64,000 nt of DNA from Thermoanaerobaculia bacterium. Lineage in GTDB: Bacteria > Acidobacteriota > Thermoanaerobaculia > UBA5066. Below are positions 53,156 through 61,652 of the stretch, one piece after another. Location: NCBI GenBank assembly GCA_022071945.1, contig JAJVIN010000003.1, positions 1 through 64,000 of the forward strand. The letters are read 5' to 3'. Positions within the stretch are counted from its first letter, which is position 1, and the number at the start of each line of letters is the position of its first letter. The notes below the pieces were generated by a model. The model saw only the letters and a program-made list of their open reading frames with translations, ran no database searches and was not told where the DNA came from. The translations under genes were made by a program, and so were the position numbers.

Positions 53156-54064
53156 CTAAGGAACGGACGGGGCTTCCCAGAGCCAGGCCGCCCCGCGCAC
53201 TCCGCTCGAGTCGCCGTGCCGGGCCCGGACCAGGCGCGTCTCGACCGTGTCCGAGAAGACCCAGGCGCCCCAGAGCCTGGGGATCGACTCGTAGAGCTGG
53301 TCGATGTTCGACATCCCGCCTCCCAGGACGATCACATCCGGGTCGAGGACATTGATGATCGAGGCCAGGGAGCGGGCCATGCGCCGCTCGTACCGGGAAA
53401 GACAGCTTTCGGCCTGAGGGTCGCCTTTCTCCGCGAGGGAGACAACCTCTGAAGCATCGCGCCTGTCGCCCGCCGTTCGAAGATAGTCACCAGAGAGGCC
53501 AGGTCCCGACAGGAAGGTCTCGATGCATCCCGCCTTTCCGCAGTAGCACGGAGGACCCGGGAGTTCGTCCGCTTCCGGCCAGGGCAGGGGGTTGTGACCC
53601 CACTCTCCGGCAATCGCATTGGGACCGGTCAACACCTGGCCTGAGACGACGACTCCGCCGCCGGTGCCGGTGCCGATGATCACGCCGAAGACAACGGCGG
53701 CCCCCGCGGCAGCGCCATCCACCGCTTCTGAGAGTGCAAAGCAGTTTGCGTCGTTCGTCATCCGAACCGGCCGCTTCAGAACTCGCGAGAGATCGTCTTT
53801 CAGGGGTCTCCCATTCAGGCACGTCGAATTCGAGTTCTTCAGAAGGCCCGTCGCGCCAGAAAGAGCGCCCGGGGTCCCGACTCCCACTGTTCCCGTGCGG
53901 GCCAGTGTCTCTTCGAGGTCCTCGACCAGTTTCCGGATCGCGTGAAGGGTGGCCTCGTAGTCGTCTCTCGGGGTGAGGATGCGGCGCCGGAGCAATTCCT
54001 CACCCCTATCGCCGATCGCGATCGCCTCGATCTTCGTGCCTCCGAGATCGACTCCGATCCTCAC
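53156..54064 (-). CDS. ROK-family sugar kinase
   Basis: The 302-residue kinase has the ATP-binding phosphate-1 motif IGVDLGGTKIEAIAI, the catalytic Asp in MTNDANCFALSEA, the phosphate-2 motif GVIIGTGTGGGVVV, and the ROK zinc motif CYCGKAGCIETFLSGP with the preceding EWGHNPL His. Members phosphorylate glucose, fructose, mannose or N-acetylhexosamines; the fructokinase/glucokinase branch is likely but the sugar cannot be read from sequence. The GTG start lies 7 bp after the small membrane protein stop. Confidence 0.93.
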   Translation of the reverse strand: MRIGVDLGGTKIEAIAIGDRGEELLRRRILTPRDDYEATLHAIRKLVEDLEETLARTGTVGVGTPGALSGATGLLKNSNSTCLNGRPLKDDLSRVLKRPVRMTNDANCFALSEAVDGAAAGAAVVFGVIIGTGTGGGVVVSGQVLTGPNAIAGEWGHNPLPWPEADELPGPPCYCGKAGCIETFLSGPGLSGDYLRTAGDRRDASEVVSLAEKGDPQAESCLSRYERRMARSLASIINVLDPDVIVLGGGMSNIDQLYESIPRLWGAWVFSDTVETRLVRARHGDSSGVRGAAWLWEAPSVP

Positions 54065-54071
54065 GAACCGG

Positions 54072-54377
54072 TCAGGCCTTGTTGCCTCCCGGAGCCTTCT
54101 TCCCTCCGGGAATCTGGAGCGGTCCGGCCTTCAAGTCCTCCCGGATGATCAGATCCAGAAACAGCTCGCGGACGCCGTCCTTGCCCTTGGCGGCAAAGAC
54201 CCGCTTGACATCCGAGGGGCTGAGCTTGATCCCCGTCATCGACTCGAGGTACTGACAGAAGACCGTCGCTCTCGAACGAAAGGACACGACGAGGATCAGG
54301 AGGAGAACGCCTGCCAGAATCAGCGGAAACGCGTCCAGAAGCGTTCGGATCTCGAAGATCGATGAAGCCAGCACCAT
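54072..54377 (-). CDS. small membrane protein of unknown function
   Basis: The product is 101 residues. One hydrophobic helix (AFPLILAGVLLLILVVSF) follows a short N-terminal segment; the rest is a cytoplasm-like domain with ATVFCQYLESMTGIKLSPSDVKRVFAAKG-type helices (shortened here to the segment SPSDVKRVF) and a Lys/Gly-rich tail (GGKKAPGGNKA). No family was recognised. It lies in the minus-strand run between the metal exporter and the ROK kinase. Confidence 0.72.
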   Translation of the reverse strand: MVLASSIFEIRTLLDAFPLILAGVLLLILVVSFRSRATVFCQYLESMTGIKLSPSDVKRVFAAKGKDGVRELFLDLIIREDLKAGPLQIPGGKKAPGGNKA

Positions 54378-54421
54378 CGATCTGGAATCATACCTACTCG
54401 CCCCCGTCGCCGGGGAGAGTT

Positions 54422-55381
54422 CTACCCATCGGGGTCCGTTCCGTGGCGGCACGGGTGGACCTCGATGTTGATGTGCATGAGCGGCAGGCCATCCGGGACG
54501 AGCCTCCGGTAGTCGCCGGGCGAAAGCGGACTCTTCGAGACGATCGAGAGGACCGCCGCATAGCCCTCCGGGGCGACTCTCCAGACATGCAGATCGGCGA
54601 TCCTGTCTTCGGGACGCCGCTCGACCGCTTGCCTGAGCGCCCCTCGGATCCCGTCGCTCTCCTGGTGATCGAGGAGAACCGCGCTCGTCTCTCGCAAGAG
54701 CCCCAGGGACCAGCGCGTCACGAGCACGGCCCCGACGATGCCCATCGCCGGATCGAGGAACCACCAGCCGAGGAGCCGGCCGAAAAGGAGCGCCGCAATC
54801 GCGAGGACCGACGTGAGGGCGTCGGCCAGAACGTGCAGGTAGGCCGAGCGGGCATTGTGATCGTGGTGGTGCCCTTCTTCCTCGTCTTCATCCAGAAGGA
54901 GGGCGCTGACGGCGTTCACGGCGAGCCCGACCACCGCGATGATGATGGCCTGTGTGAACGAGACCGGAACCGGGTTCAGGAACCGCTCCACGCTCTCGAC
55001 AGCCATCATCAGGGCGAAGAGACCGAGCAAGACCGCACCCGCGAAGCCCGCCAGGGAATGAACCTTGCCCGTGCCGAAGGCGAACCGCTCGTCGTGAGCG
55101 TGCCGGCGAGCGTACGCATAGGCCCAGAGGGAAATCCCGAGCGCCACGGAGTGCGAGGCCATGTGGATGCCGTCCGCCAGGAGCGCCATCGAACCGAAGA
55201 GAAGGCCCCCGGAGACCTCCGCGAGCATCATCACGACGGTCAGAAGAACGACGACACGCGTGCGCGCCTCTCCCCGGCGGGCTGCCTCCTGCCCGAAGTC
55301 GTGGTGGTGGCCGAGCTCGGTGTTGCAAGGCAAGCACGGTGCGCTTGCCGCGGCAGCTTCTTTCGGCACGAGGCGAATCAT
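54422..55381 (-). CDS. cation diffusion facilitator, DmeF-like Co/Ni (or Zn) exporter
   Basis: The 319-residue protein has six transmembrane segments. The CDF metal-site motifs are GSMALLADGIHMASHSVAL (helix II, D-x3-H with an extra His) and HVLADALTSVLAIAAL (helix V, HxxxD). A histidine-rich intracellular loop GHHHDHN precedes helix V, and the N-terminus carries GHHHDFGQEAARRGE, the hallmark of DmeF-type cobalt/nickel exporters. FAFGTGKVHSLAGF is a further DmeF feature. ATG 55381 abuts the divergent small gene starting at 55421. Confidence 0.92.
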   Translation of the reverse strand: MIRLVPKEAAAASAPCLPCNTELGHHHDFGQEAARRGEARTRVVVLLTVVMMLAEVSGGLLFGSMALLADGIHMASHSVALGISLWAYAYARRHAHDERFAFGTGKVHSLAGFAGAVLLGLFALMMAVESVERFLNPVPVSFTQAIIIAVVGLAVNAVSALLLDEDEEEGHHHDHNARSAYLHVLADALTSVLAIAALLFGRLLGWWFLDPAMGIVGAVLVTRWSLGLLRETSAVLLDHQESDGIRGALRQAVERRPEDRIADLHVWRVAPEGYAAVLSIVSKSPLSPGDYRRLVPDGLPLMHINIEVHPCRHGTDPDG

Positions 55382-55420
55382 AGAGCCGTCGCGGATTCCC
55401 GCATCGCTATACTCGCCGCC

Positions 55421-55750
55421 GTGACCGCGCGCGAGGAATGGTTCTCCCGCCCTGCCGAGACAGAGGAAGACCACCTCGTCCTCGCGCTCCTTCCCGGCCA
55501 AGAGAACACCCCTTCCTCCCGCATTCACGTCGAGGAGCCTTTTGGCGGGAGCGCCTGGGTCTCTGTCCAGTTCGAGGGGGACAGCTGGGAACAGGGAGCG
55601 CGGGCCGTCGAGGAGCTCGAGATTCGGGCCCGCGAGCGCGCACGGCTCGCGAGACGCCTCGCCGCGGAAGAGACGGCCGCGCCGGAAGAGGTGATCTCGA
55701 AAATCGAGCTTCTCGGCGAGATCCGGCGCTTTGCCGTGCCGGCACCCTGA
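55421..55750 (+). CDS. small protein of unknown function preceding the Lhr helicase
   Basis: This 109-residue product starts at GTG 55421. It has a beta-like first half (DHLVLALLPGQENTPSSRIHV, FGGSAWVSVQFEG) and a charged helical second half (ARERARLARRLAAEETAAPEE). Its stop is 3 bp from the GTG of the helicase gene, so it is probably co-transcribed. No family is recognised, and no ribosome-binding site stands out, so the start is uncertain. Confidence 0.6.
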   Translation: MTAREEWFSRPAETEEDHLVLALLPGQENTPSSRIHVEEPFGGSAWVSVQFEGDSWEQGARAVEELEIRARERARLARRLAAEETAAPEEVISKIELLGEIRRFAVPAP

Positions 55751-55753
55751 GCC

Positions 55754-58700
55754 GTGAAGAGCCCTGAAAAGTCCCCGGCCCCGCTCGACCTCGCGTCTCT
55801 CTTCCACCCAGCCGTCAGCCGGTTCTTCTCGGGCGAATTCCCCTCTGGGCCGACCGAGGCCCAGCGTCTGGCCTGGCCTCGCCTCGCCCGAGGCGAGAGC
55901 CTCCTGCTCGTTTCGCCGACAGGAACAGGCAAGACCCTGGCTGCGTTTCTCGTCTCGCTCGACAGGATCGTCAGACGGCGGCTCGCTGGGGAGAAGGACC
56001 ACCGGCTCTCCACCCTCTACATCTCTCCCCTGAAGGCTCTCGACAATGACATCCACAGGAATCTCGAGCGGCCCAGAGATGGCATCCGGCGTGCCCTGAC
56101 CGCTGACTTCGCCGAGGGCGGGGGCCCTCGGCCGGAGGGGTCCGCGTGGGAAGGTCTCCTGGCCGCGGAAGTCCGCACGGGCGACACGAGTCCGGCGGCG
56201 CGGGCGGCCCAGCTGAGGCGGCCGCCCGACATCCTCATCACGACGCCCGAGTCTCTCTACCTGATGCTCACGAGCGCGGCCCGACAGGTCCTCGCCACTG
56301 TGGACACGGTGATCCTCGACGAGATTCACTCGGTTGCCGGGAACAAGCGAGGTGTTCACCTGGCGGTCTCGATGGAGCGGCTCGAGGACCTCATCGCGTC
56401 GCGCGGGGGCCGGTCGCCGCAGCGGATCGCCCTGTCGGCCACCGTTTCACCCGTGAAGACAGTCGCGGCCTTCGCCGCGGGCACGGGACGCGAGATGGAG
56501 GCCGTCGTCGCAACGGCCAGAAAGCGCCTCGACCTGACGGTGACATCGCCCGCTCCGGACTTCCGAGACCTGCCGGACAGCTCGGCCTGGGGACCGGCGG
56601 TCGCCACGATGGTTCACGAGATCCGGCAACGCCAGACCACGCTCGTCTTCTGCAACAACCGCCGGCTCGCCGAGCGCGTGTCGAGGAAACTCGGAGAAGC
56701 TCTCGAGATCGACGTCCCCACGCACCATGGGTCGATCGCCCGCGAGGTCCGGGAAGGAATCGAGACCAGCCTGAAAGCCGGCTCGCTGGCGGTTCTCGTC
56801 GCGACCGGATCCCTCGAGCTCGGGATCGACATCGGGCACGTCGACTCGGTCATCCAGGTGGAGAGCCCCAAGGGGATCGCCCGCGGCTTGCAGAGAGTCG
56901 GCCGGTCGGGACACCTCGTCGGGGAAGAGGCCCGGGGGCTCTTCGTGCCGCTCTATCAGGACGATCTCTTCGAAAGCGCCGCGACCGTGGAAGCGATGCG
57001 GGAAGGGGCCGTCGAATCGACGGTCCCGCCCGAGTTCCCTCTCGATGTCCTGGCCCAGCAGCTCGTCGCCGAGGCGGTCTCGCGAGCCTCGGACGGGAAC
57101 CCGGCGGGATCCGAGGAGCTCTACCGCCTCGTGAGGCGGGCCTTTCCGTACCGGAATCTGACGAGAACGCTCTTCTCCGAGACTCTCGCGATGCTGAGCG
57201 GGAAGTACCCCAGGGAACGCTTCTCCGAGCTGGCGCCGAAGCTGGTGTGGGACAGGGCCACCGATCGCGTCACGCCGCTGCCGGGAGCTCGCCTCTCGGC
57301 CGTCGTCGACGGCGGGACGATCGGGGACCGCGGCACCTTCTCGGCCGTTCTGCCGGACCGGCGGACCACGGTCGGCGAGCTCGACGAGGAATTCGTCTAC
57401 GAAACGAGAACCGGCGATGTCTTTCTCCTCGGATCCCGCGCGTGGCGAGCGATCGAGATCACCCACAGCCGCGTCGTCGTCGAGGACGCCACCGGACAGC
57501 CCGCCCGCATGCCGTTCTGGCGGGGAGAAGGACTCGGTCGCACAGGCGCCCTGGGCGAGAGGATCGGACGCCTGAAGCGTTTCATCGCCGAGCACCTGGA
57601 CGACCCCGAACTTGCGGCTGACCTTCTGCGGCGGTGCGGCGCCACGCCAGACGCCGCGGCCGCCCTTGCGGGGGCCGTTCGCCGCGAGGTTCTGGATTCC
57701 GGCGGACTCTCCTGTGACACGGCCGTCGTCTTCGAGACGTTTCCCAACGACATCGGCGATCCGTGCATCACGGTCCGTTCGCTCTTCGGACGCGGCGTCA
57801 ACCTCCCCTGGTCTCTCGTCCTCTCGAGCATTCTCCGGGACGAGACAGGGGTCGAGGTCGAGACGGTCGCGTCGGACGACGGAATCCTCCTGCGGCTGCC
57901 GGGCGCGGACCGGGAGCTGCCGGTCGCGCGCCTGTCGCGGATCAGTCCCCAGGAGGCGCGAGAGCGCCTGGTCGCCATCCTTCCGAACTCACCGATGTTC
58001 GGCGCGAGATTCCGCGAGAACGCCCAGCGGGCTCTCCTCCTGCCGAGACGCCGCGGGGGACGGCGCACGCCCTTCTGGCTTCAGAGGCTGAAGGCGAGGG
58101 ATCTCCTCGAGACGACCCGGTCGTTCCCCGATTTCCCGATCGTGGCCGAAACCTACCGGGACTGCTGGCGCGACATCTGGGAAGTGGAAAGGCTCCTCGA
58201 CCTCCTGGGCAAGATCGAGAACGGCGCGGTCACCGCTCCCCTGGTGGCGCGAAAGACCCCCTCGCCGGCCTCGGCGTCTCTCCTCTTCAAGTTCATCGCC
58301 GTCTACATGTACGAGTGGGATGCTCCGAAGGCCGAAAAGAGCCTCCACGCCCTGGCGGCCAACCGGGCCCTGCTCGGAGAGATCCTGGGACAGGACTTCG
58401 ACGACGGGCTCCGTCCCGAGGCCGTCGACGCCGCGCGGCGCGAAATCACGCGACTGGCCGATCACCGCAGGGCGCGAACGCGAGACGAGCTCCTTCTCGT
58501 CTTTCAGGAGATGGGAGATCTGACCGCGGAAGAAGCCGTGGAGCGCTCCACGGGAAACGGGCGGGCGTGGCTCGAGGACCTGCTCGGAACCGGCTCTCTC
58601 ACGAAAGTCCCCATCGGCGGCGAAACGCGCCTCGTCGTGACGGAAGAGGCCGCGTCGTGGAGCGCCTGGAGCCCGGAGATTGCGGAAGAGCGGATCCAGA

Positions 58701-60274
58701 GGTTCCTCTCGACTCGCGGTCCCCTGCCGGCGAGCGGCATCGCTTCGCGCTACGGGCTCGCCGAACCGCGGGTGCTCGAGATCCTCGAGCGGCTGCGCCT
58801 CGAGGGCCGCGCCGTCGCGGGCCGGTTCGGCACGAGCGGAGGCGAGCGCCTCTGGGCGAGCTCGCGCGTCGCCGAAATCATCAGAAGAAAGTCGCTCGCT
58901 CTTCTCAGAAACGAGATCCGGCCTGTACCCGTCTCCGTCTACCGGGGCTTTCTGTGCGAGAGGCAGGGGGTCGCTCCCGGTCACAGGTTCACCGGCCCGG
59001 CCGCTTCCGAGCACGCCGTCGCGATTCTGAGAGGGCTCTTTCTTCCGCTGTCCTCCTGGGAAACCGCCCTCCTGCCCGCGCGGCTCTCGGACCCGGAACC
59101 CGGCGCGCTCGACCTTCTCTCCGCGCGAGGACTTCTGGTGTGGCGGGCCTCGGCCGTGAAGGACATGAAGGCCGCCCGGCTCCAGCTCTTCTTCAGGGGT
59201 GAGGGTCACATCTTCCTCGACGCGCCAACTGCGGCTGGCGCGCCAACCGCGGCTGGCGCGCCGCTGGCGGCCCTGGATGACCTCCCCGCCGAGTCGCGCA
59301 AGCTCTACGAGACGCTGGCGCTCTCGGGCGCCTCCTTCGTCCCCGACATCCTCGGCCCCTCTGGACTCGCACCGGAAAGGCTCCGTGAAGCGCTCCTGGA
59401 TCTCGTGAGGCGAGGACTCGTCACCGGCGATGGTCTCCTGGGTCTGCGGCAGCTCGTCCTTTCGAAAAAGGGCCCGGGAAGGTCCGCGGTGGAGGGGCTT
59501 TCCACCCCGGTGGCCCAGCTGGGAAGGCACCCGGGCCGGGCGGTCCTCCGGTCGGCGGAAGAGAGGGTCGCGAACCGTTTCGGCCTCGCCTCCCGCTCAC
59601 GTGCTCGCCTGGCAGGCGCTTCCACCCTCGAGGGAAGGTGGTCGCTGGTCGTTTCGCCTTCCGTTCTCGGACCCGAGGCCGGCCCGGGTGAGCGAGAGGA
59701 AACCTGGGCACGGCTCCTCCTCGTCAGGTGGGGTGTCGTCTGCAGGGAGACCCTCGAATGGGAATCTGGAATGAGGTGGGCGGATGTCGCTCCCGTTTTC
59801 GCCCGCATGGAACTGTCAGGGGATGTCCGGAGGGGAGAGTTCCTGGAGGGGCACGGCCCCATTCAGTACGCCGCGCCCGACACGGTGGAGTCTCTCAGGC
59901 AGCGGCGCGACCTTCGCCCGCCACCAGGGGAGACTCCCGTTCCGGTGGTCGTGTGCGGTGCCGATCCCGTGCTTTTCTCGCTCAACGCCAGTCCTGGTTC
60001 CTGGGTGGCCCTCGATTGCGGGGAGAGGGTCTTCGAGCTGTCGGAGGCCGGCCGCATCGAGATCTTTGGAACCCCTTCGGATACGCTTCTGAAGGCAGCC
60101 TTCACCGAGCTACAGGGCATTCTGAAGAGGGGCCGCGATCCGTTCGGCCGTCCCCGCCGCATCCGGGTCGAAACAGCGGGCGAGAGAGGCATCGTCGGAA
60201 CACCTCTTGCCGTGATCCTCGCCTCGCTGGGGTTCACCAGAGATGGCGACGGCTACGCGTGGAGGGCCCTGTGA
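55754..60274 (+). CDS. lhr: Lhr-type large ATP-dependent helicase
   Basis: The 1,506-residue superfamily 2 helicase has Walker A SPTGTGKTLAAF at about residue 57, DEIH box (VILDEIHSVAGNKRG), LSATVSP, and motif VI region QRVGRSGH. After the two RecA-like lobes come the winged-helix and Lhr-core beta-barrel regions (DRATDRVTPLPGA, then GVNLPWSLVLSSILRDETG), and the long C-terminal extension typical of full-length Lhr. Lhr unwinds RNA:DNA and DNA substrates in repair. At about residues 1,157-1,172 is a repeat APTAAGAPTAAGAPLAA not typical of the family. The GTG start follows the preceding small gene by 3 bp. Confidence 0.95.
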   Translation: MKSPEKSPAPLDLASLFHPAVSRFFSGEFPSGPTEAQRLAWPRLARGESLLLVSPTGTGKTLAAFLVSLDRIVRRRLAGEKDHRLSTLYISPLKALDNDIHRNLERPRDGIRRALTADFAEGGGPRPEGSAWEGLLAAEVRTGDTSPAARAAQLRRPPDILITTPESLYLMLTSAARQVLATVDTVILDEIHSVAGNKRGVHLAVSMERLEDLIASRGGRSPQRIALSATVSPVKTVAAFAAGTGREMEAVVATARKRLDLTVTSPAPDFRDLPDSSAWGPAVATMVHEIRQRQTTLVFCNNRRLAERVSRKLGEALEIDVPTHHGSIAREVREGIETSLKAGSLAVLVATGSLELGIDIGHVDSVIQVESPKGIARGLQRVGRSGHLVGEEARGLFVPLYQDDLFESAATVEAMREGAVESTVPPEFPLDVLAQQLVAEAVSRASDGNPAGSEELYRLVRRAFPYRNLTRTLFSETLAMLSGKYPRERFSELAPKLVWDRATDRVTPLPGARLSAVVDGGTIGDRGTFSAVLPDRRTTVGELDEEFVYETRTGDVFLLGSRAWRAIEITHSRVVVEDATGQPARMPFWRGEGLGRTGALGERIGRLKRFIAEHLDDPELAADLLRRCGATPDAAAALAGAVRREVLDSGGLSCDTAVVFETFPNDIGDPCITVRSLFGRGVNLPWSLVLSSILRDETGVEVETVASDDGILLRLPGADRELPVARLSRISPQEARERLVAILPNSPMFGARFRENAQRALLLPRRRGGRRTPFWLQRLKARDLLETTRSFPDFPIVAETYRDCWRDIWEVERLLDLLGKIENGAVTAPLVARKTPSPASASLLFKFIAVYMYEWDAPKAEKSLHALAANRALLGEILGQDFDDGLRPEAVDAARREITRLADHRRARTRDELLLVFQEMGDLTAEEAVERSTGNGRAWLEDLLGTGSLTKVPIGGETRLVVTEEAASWSAWSPEIAEERIQRFLSTRGPLPASGIASRYGLAEPRVLEILERLRLEGRAVAGRFGTSGGERLWASSRVAEIIRRKSLALLRNEIRPVPVSVYRGFLCERQGVAPGHRFTGPAASEHAVAILRGLFLPLSSWETALLPARLSDPEPGALDLLSARGLLVWRASAVKDMKAARLQLFFRGEGHIFLDAPTAAGAPTAAGAPLAALDDLPAESRKLYETLALSGASFVPDILGPSGLAPERLREALLDLVRRGLVTGDGLLGLRQLVLSKKGPGRSAVEGLSTPVAQLGRHPGRAVLRSAEERVANRFGLASRSRARLAGASTLEGRWSLVVSPSVLGPEAGPGEREETWARLLLVRWGVVCRETLEWESGMRWADVAPVFARMELSGDVRRGEFLEGHGPIQYAAPDTVESLRQRRDLRPPPGETPVPVVVCGADPVLFSLNASPGSWVALDCGERVFELSEAGRIEIFGTPSDTLLKAAFTELQGILKRGRDPFGRPRRIRVETAGERGIVGTPLAVILASLGFTRDGDGYAWRAL
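59223..59265 (+). repeat. 18-bp tandem repeat inside lhr
   Basis: Two near-identical 18-bp units of the form GCGCCAACYGCGGCTGGC plus a partial third encode APTAAG twice. The unit length is a multiple of three, so gain or loss of copies keeps the frame. It lies in a predicted disordered linker of the C-terminal region. Confidence 0.75.
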
Positions 60275-60329
60275 GGCCTCCGTTTCAGCAACTCAGGAAA
60301 GAGAGTACGTGGAAGCGCAAACAGTCAGC

Positions 60330-61574
60330 ATGAAGGACCGATGGGTCGCGCGGATCGTCTTCGTGGCCCTCATCGCCGCCACCCTCCTTCTCTTCGGACG
60401 CGCGGTCAAGATGGCACGCGCGGACGGACGGAGGGCCTCTCCGCGTGAGGATCTCGAGAAGCTCGCGCGGCTTTCGCACTCTCTTTCGGCCTTCCCGGTA
60501 GGGGTCGAAGGAGACGCGTCAACCGACGTGCCGGCGCGGGCGATCCCGCTCATCTCCGAAACGAAGGCCGGCGTGCGAGGCCTGGTCACGAAGACGATCG
60601 CTCTCTCTCCCCACCTCACATCACGGCCCGAGCTCCTCCAGGCCCTCATCGAGACACAACTCCAGTCCGTGGGTCTGTGGCCCTTTGGCGAGCAGGCCCG
60701 GCATTACGGAGAGCTCCAGGGCCTGTCTGCCGGTCTGGTTCCGGGCAATCCGGACTTTCTCGCCGTCACCCTCGACCTCGCGATCGAATGCGGGCGCGAT
60801 ACGTCTCTGCTTCTTTTCGAGAAACGGCACCAGGGGTGGACGCTCTCCCTCGTCGTGTCAAACGACGGCTATACCCGTATCTCGGAGGCGATCGAGGGGC
60901 TCGAGTACGCGATCTCGCCTCCCCGTCCTGACGGCACCCGCTTCGTCGTCACCACGAACTGGACGCCCTGGTGCAGCTCCAACTGGTCGGGACTCAACAC
61001 CCGCGTCTTCATTCCCGGTCCGGACCCGCTCTCGCCGAGGGTGATCCTCGACAGGGAGGACTTCGTCTTCGGCGCCTACGACCACGAGAACGGCCTCGTC
61101 GCCACCGCCTCAGGATTCAGGCTCAGCTGCACGGTCGCCCAGTCCCTGGATGCCGAGCTTCACAGCCGGGAGAGACTTCTCACCTATAGGATCGACGGCA
61201 CCGAAGTGACGCGGGTTCCTCCATTCGCTGCGGACCCCAGGGGGTTTTTGGACGAGTGGCTGGCGTTCCCCTGGACCGAATCCGAGAAGTGGACTCTCCC
61301 AGAAGCGGCGCAGGCCGCCCAGGAATTCCACCGAGATCTGAGCGAAAGGCGAGACCGGGTGTTCACGAGTTTCGGAGAGTGCTTGAAGTGCACGGGTGAG
61401 AGGGAACGGTGGCTTCTCGAGCTCAGGATCGAGGGTCGGGAAGACGCGTCCGAGCCGAGCGGAGGGACGGCCTCCGTCTTCGTGGACGTGGGTCTTCGTG
61501 ACGGCAGCTACCGGTTGGAAGGCGTCGCGACGACGAGGCCAAGAGACTGTCCGGGAAAGCCGCTCGACCCTTGA
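60330..61574 (+). CDS. membrane-anchored protein of unknown function
   Basis: The 414-residue product begins with a single signal-anchor segment (ARIVFVALIAATLLLFGRAV) followed by a large extracytoplasmic part. That part has aromatic and glycine-rich beta sequence (TTNWTPWCSSNWSGLNTRVF, GAYDHENGLVATASGFRL), a pair of nearby cysteines (ECLKCTGERERW) and a C-terminal repeat-like end. I do not recognise a family. ATG 60330 is chosen because the anchor begins three codons later. It sits 55 bp after lhr and 78 bp before the receptor kinase on the same strand. Confidence 0.75.
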   Translation: MKDRWVARIVFVALIAATLLLFGRAVKMARADGRRASPREDLEKLARLSHSLSAFPVGVEGDASTDVPARAIPLISETKAGVRGLVTKTIALSPHLTSRPELLQALIETQLQSVGLWPFGEQARHYGELQGLSAGLVPGNPDFLAVTLDLAIECGRDTSLLLFEKRHQGWTLSLVVSNDGYTRISEAIEGLEYAISPPRPDGTRFVVTTNWTPWCSSNWSGLNTRVFIPGPDPLSPRVILDREDFVFGAYDHENGLVATASGFRLSCTVAQSLDAELHSRERLLTYRIDGTEVTRVPPFAADPRGFLDEWLAFPWTESEKWTLPEAAQAAQEFHRDLSERRDRVFTSFGECLKCTGERERWLLELRIEGREDASEPSGGTASVFVDVGLRDGSYRLEGVATTRPRDCPGKPLDP

Positions 61575-61652
61575 AGGACCCGGGAAAGGGCTCGCCCCCC
61601 TGTCCCGTTTGCTCCGCGGAGGCGACACTCGTATGCTCGCGGAAGCTAAAGC

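Noticed and set aside
54422-56359. Longer version of the DmeF-like gene starting at 56359
   Set aside because: The upstream part lies antisense to lhr and has no transporter sequence; the exporter starts at 55381.
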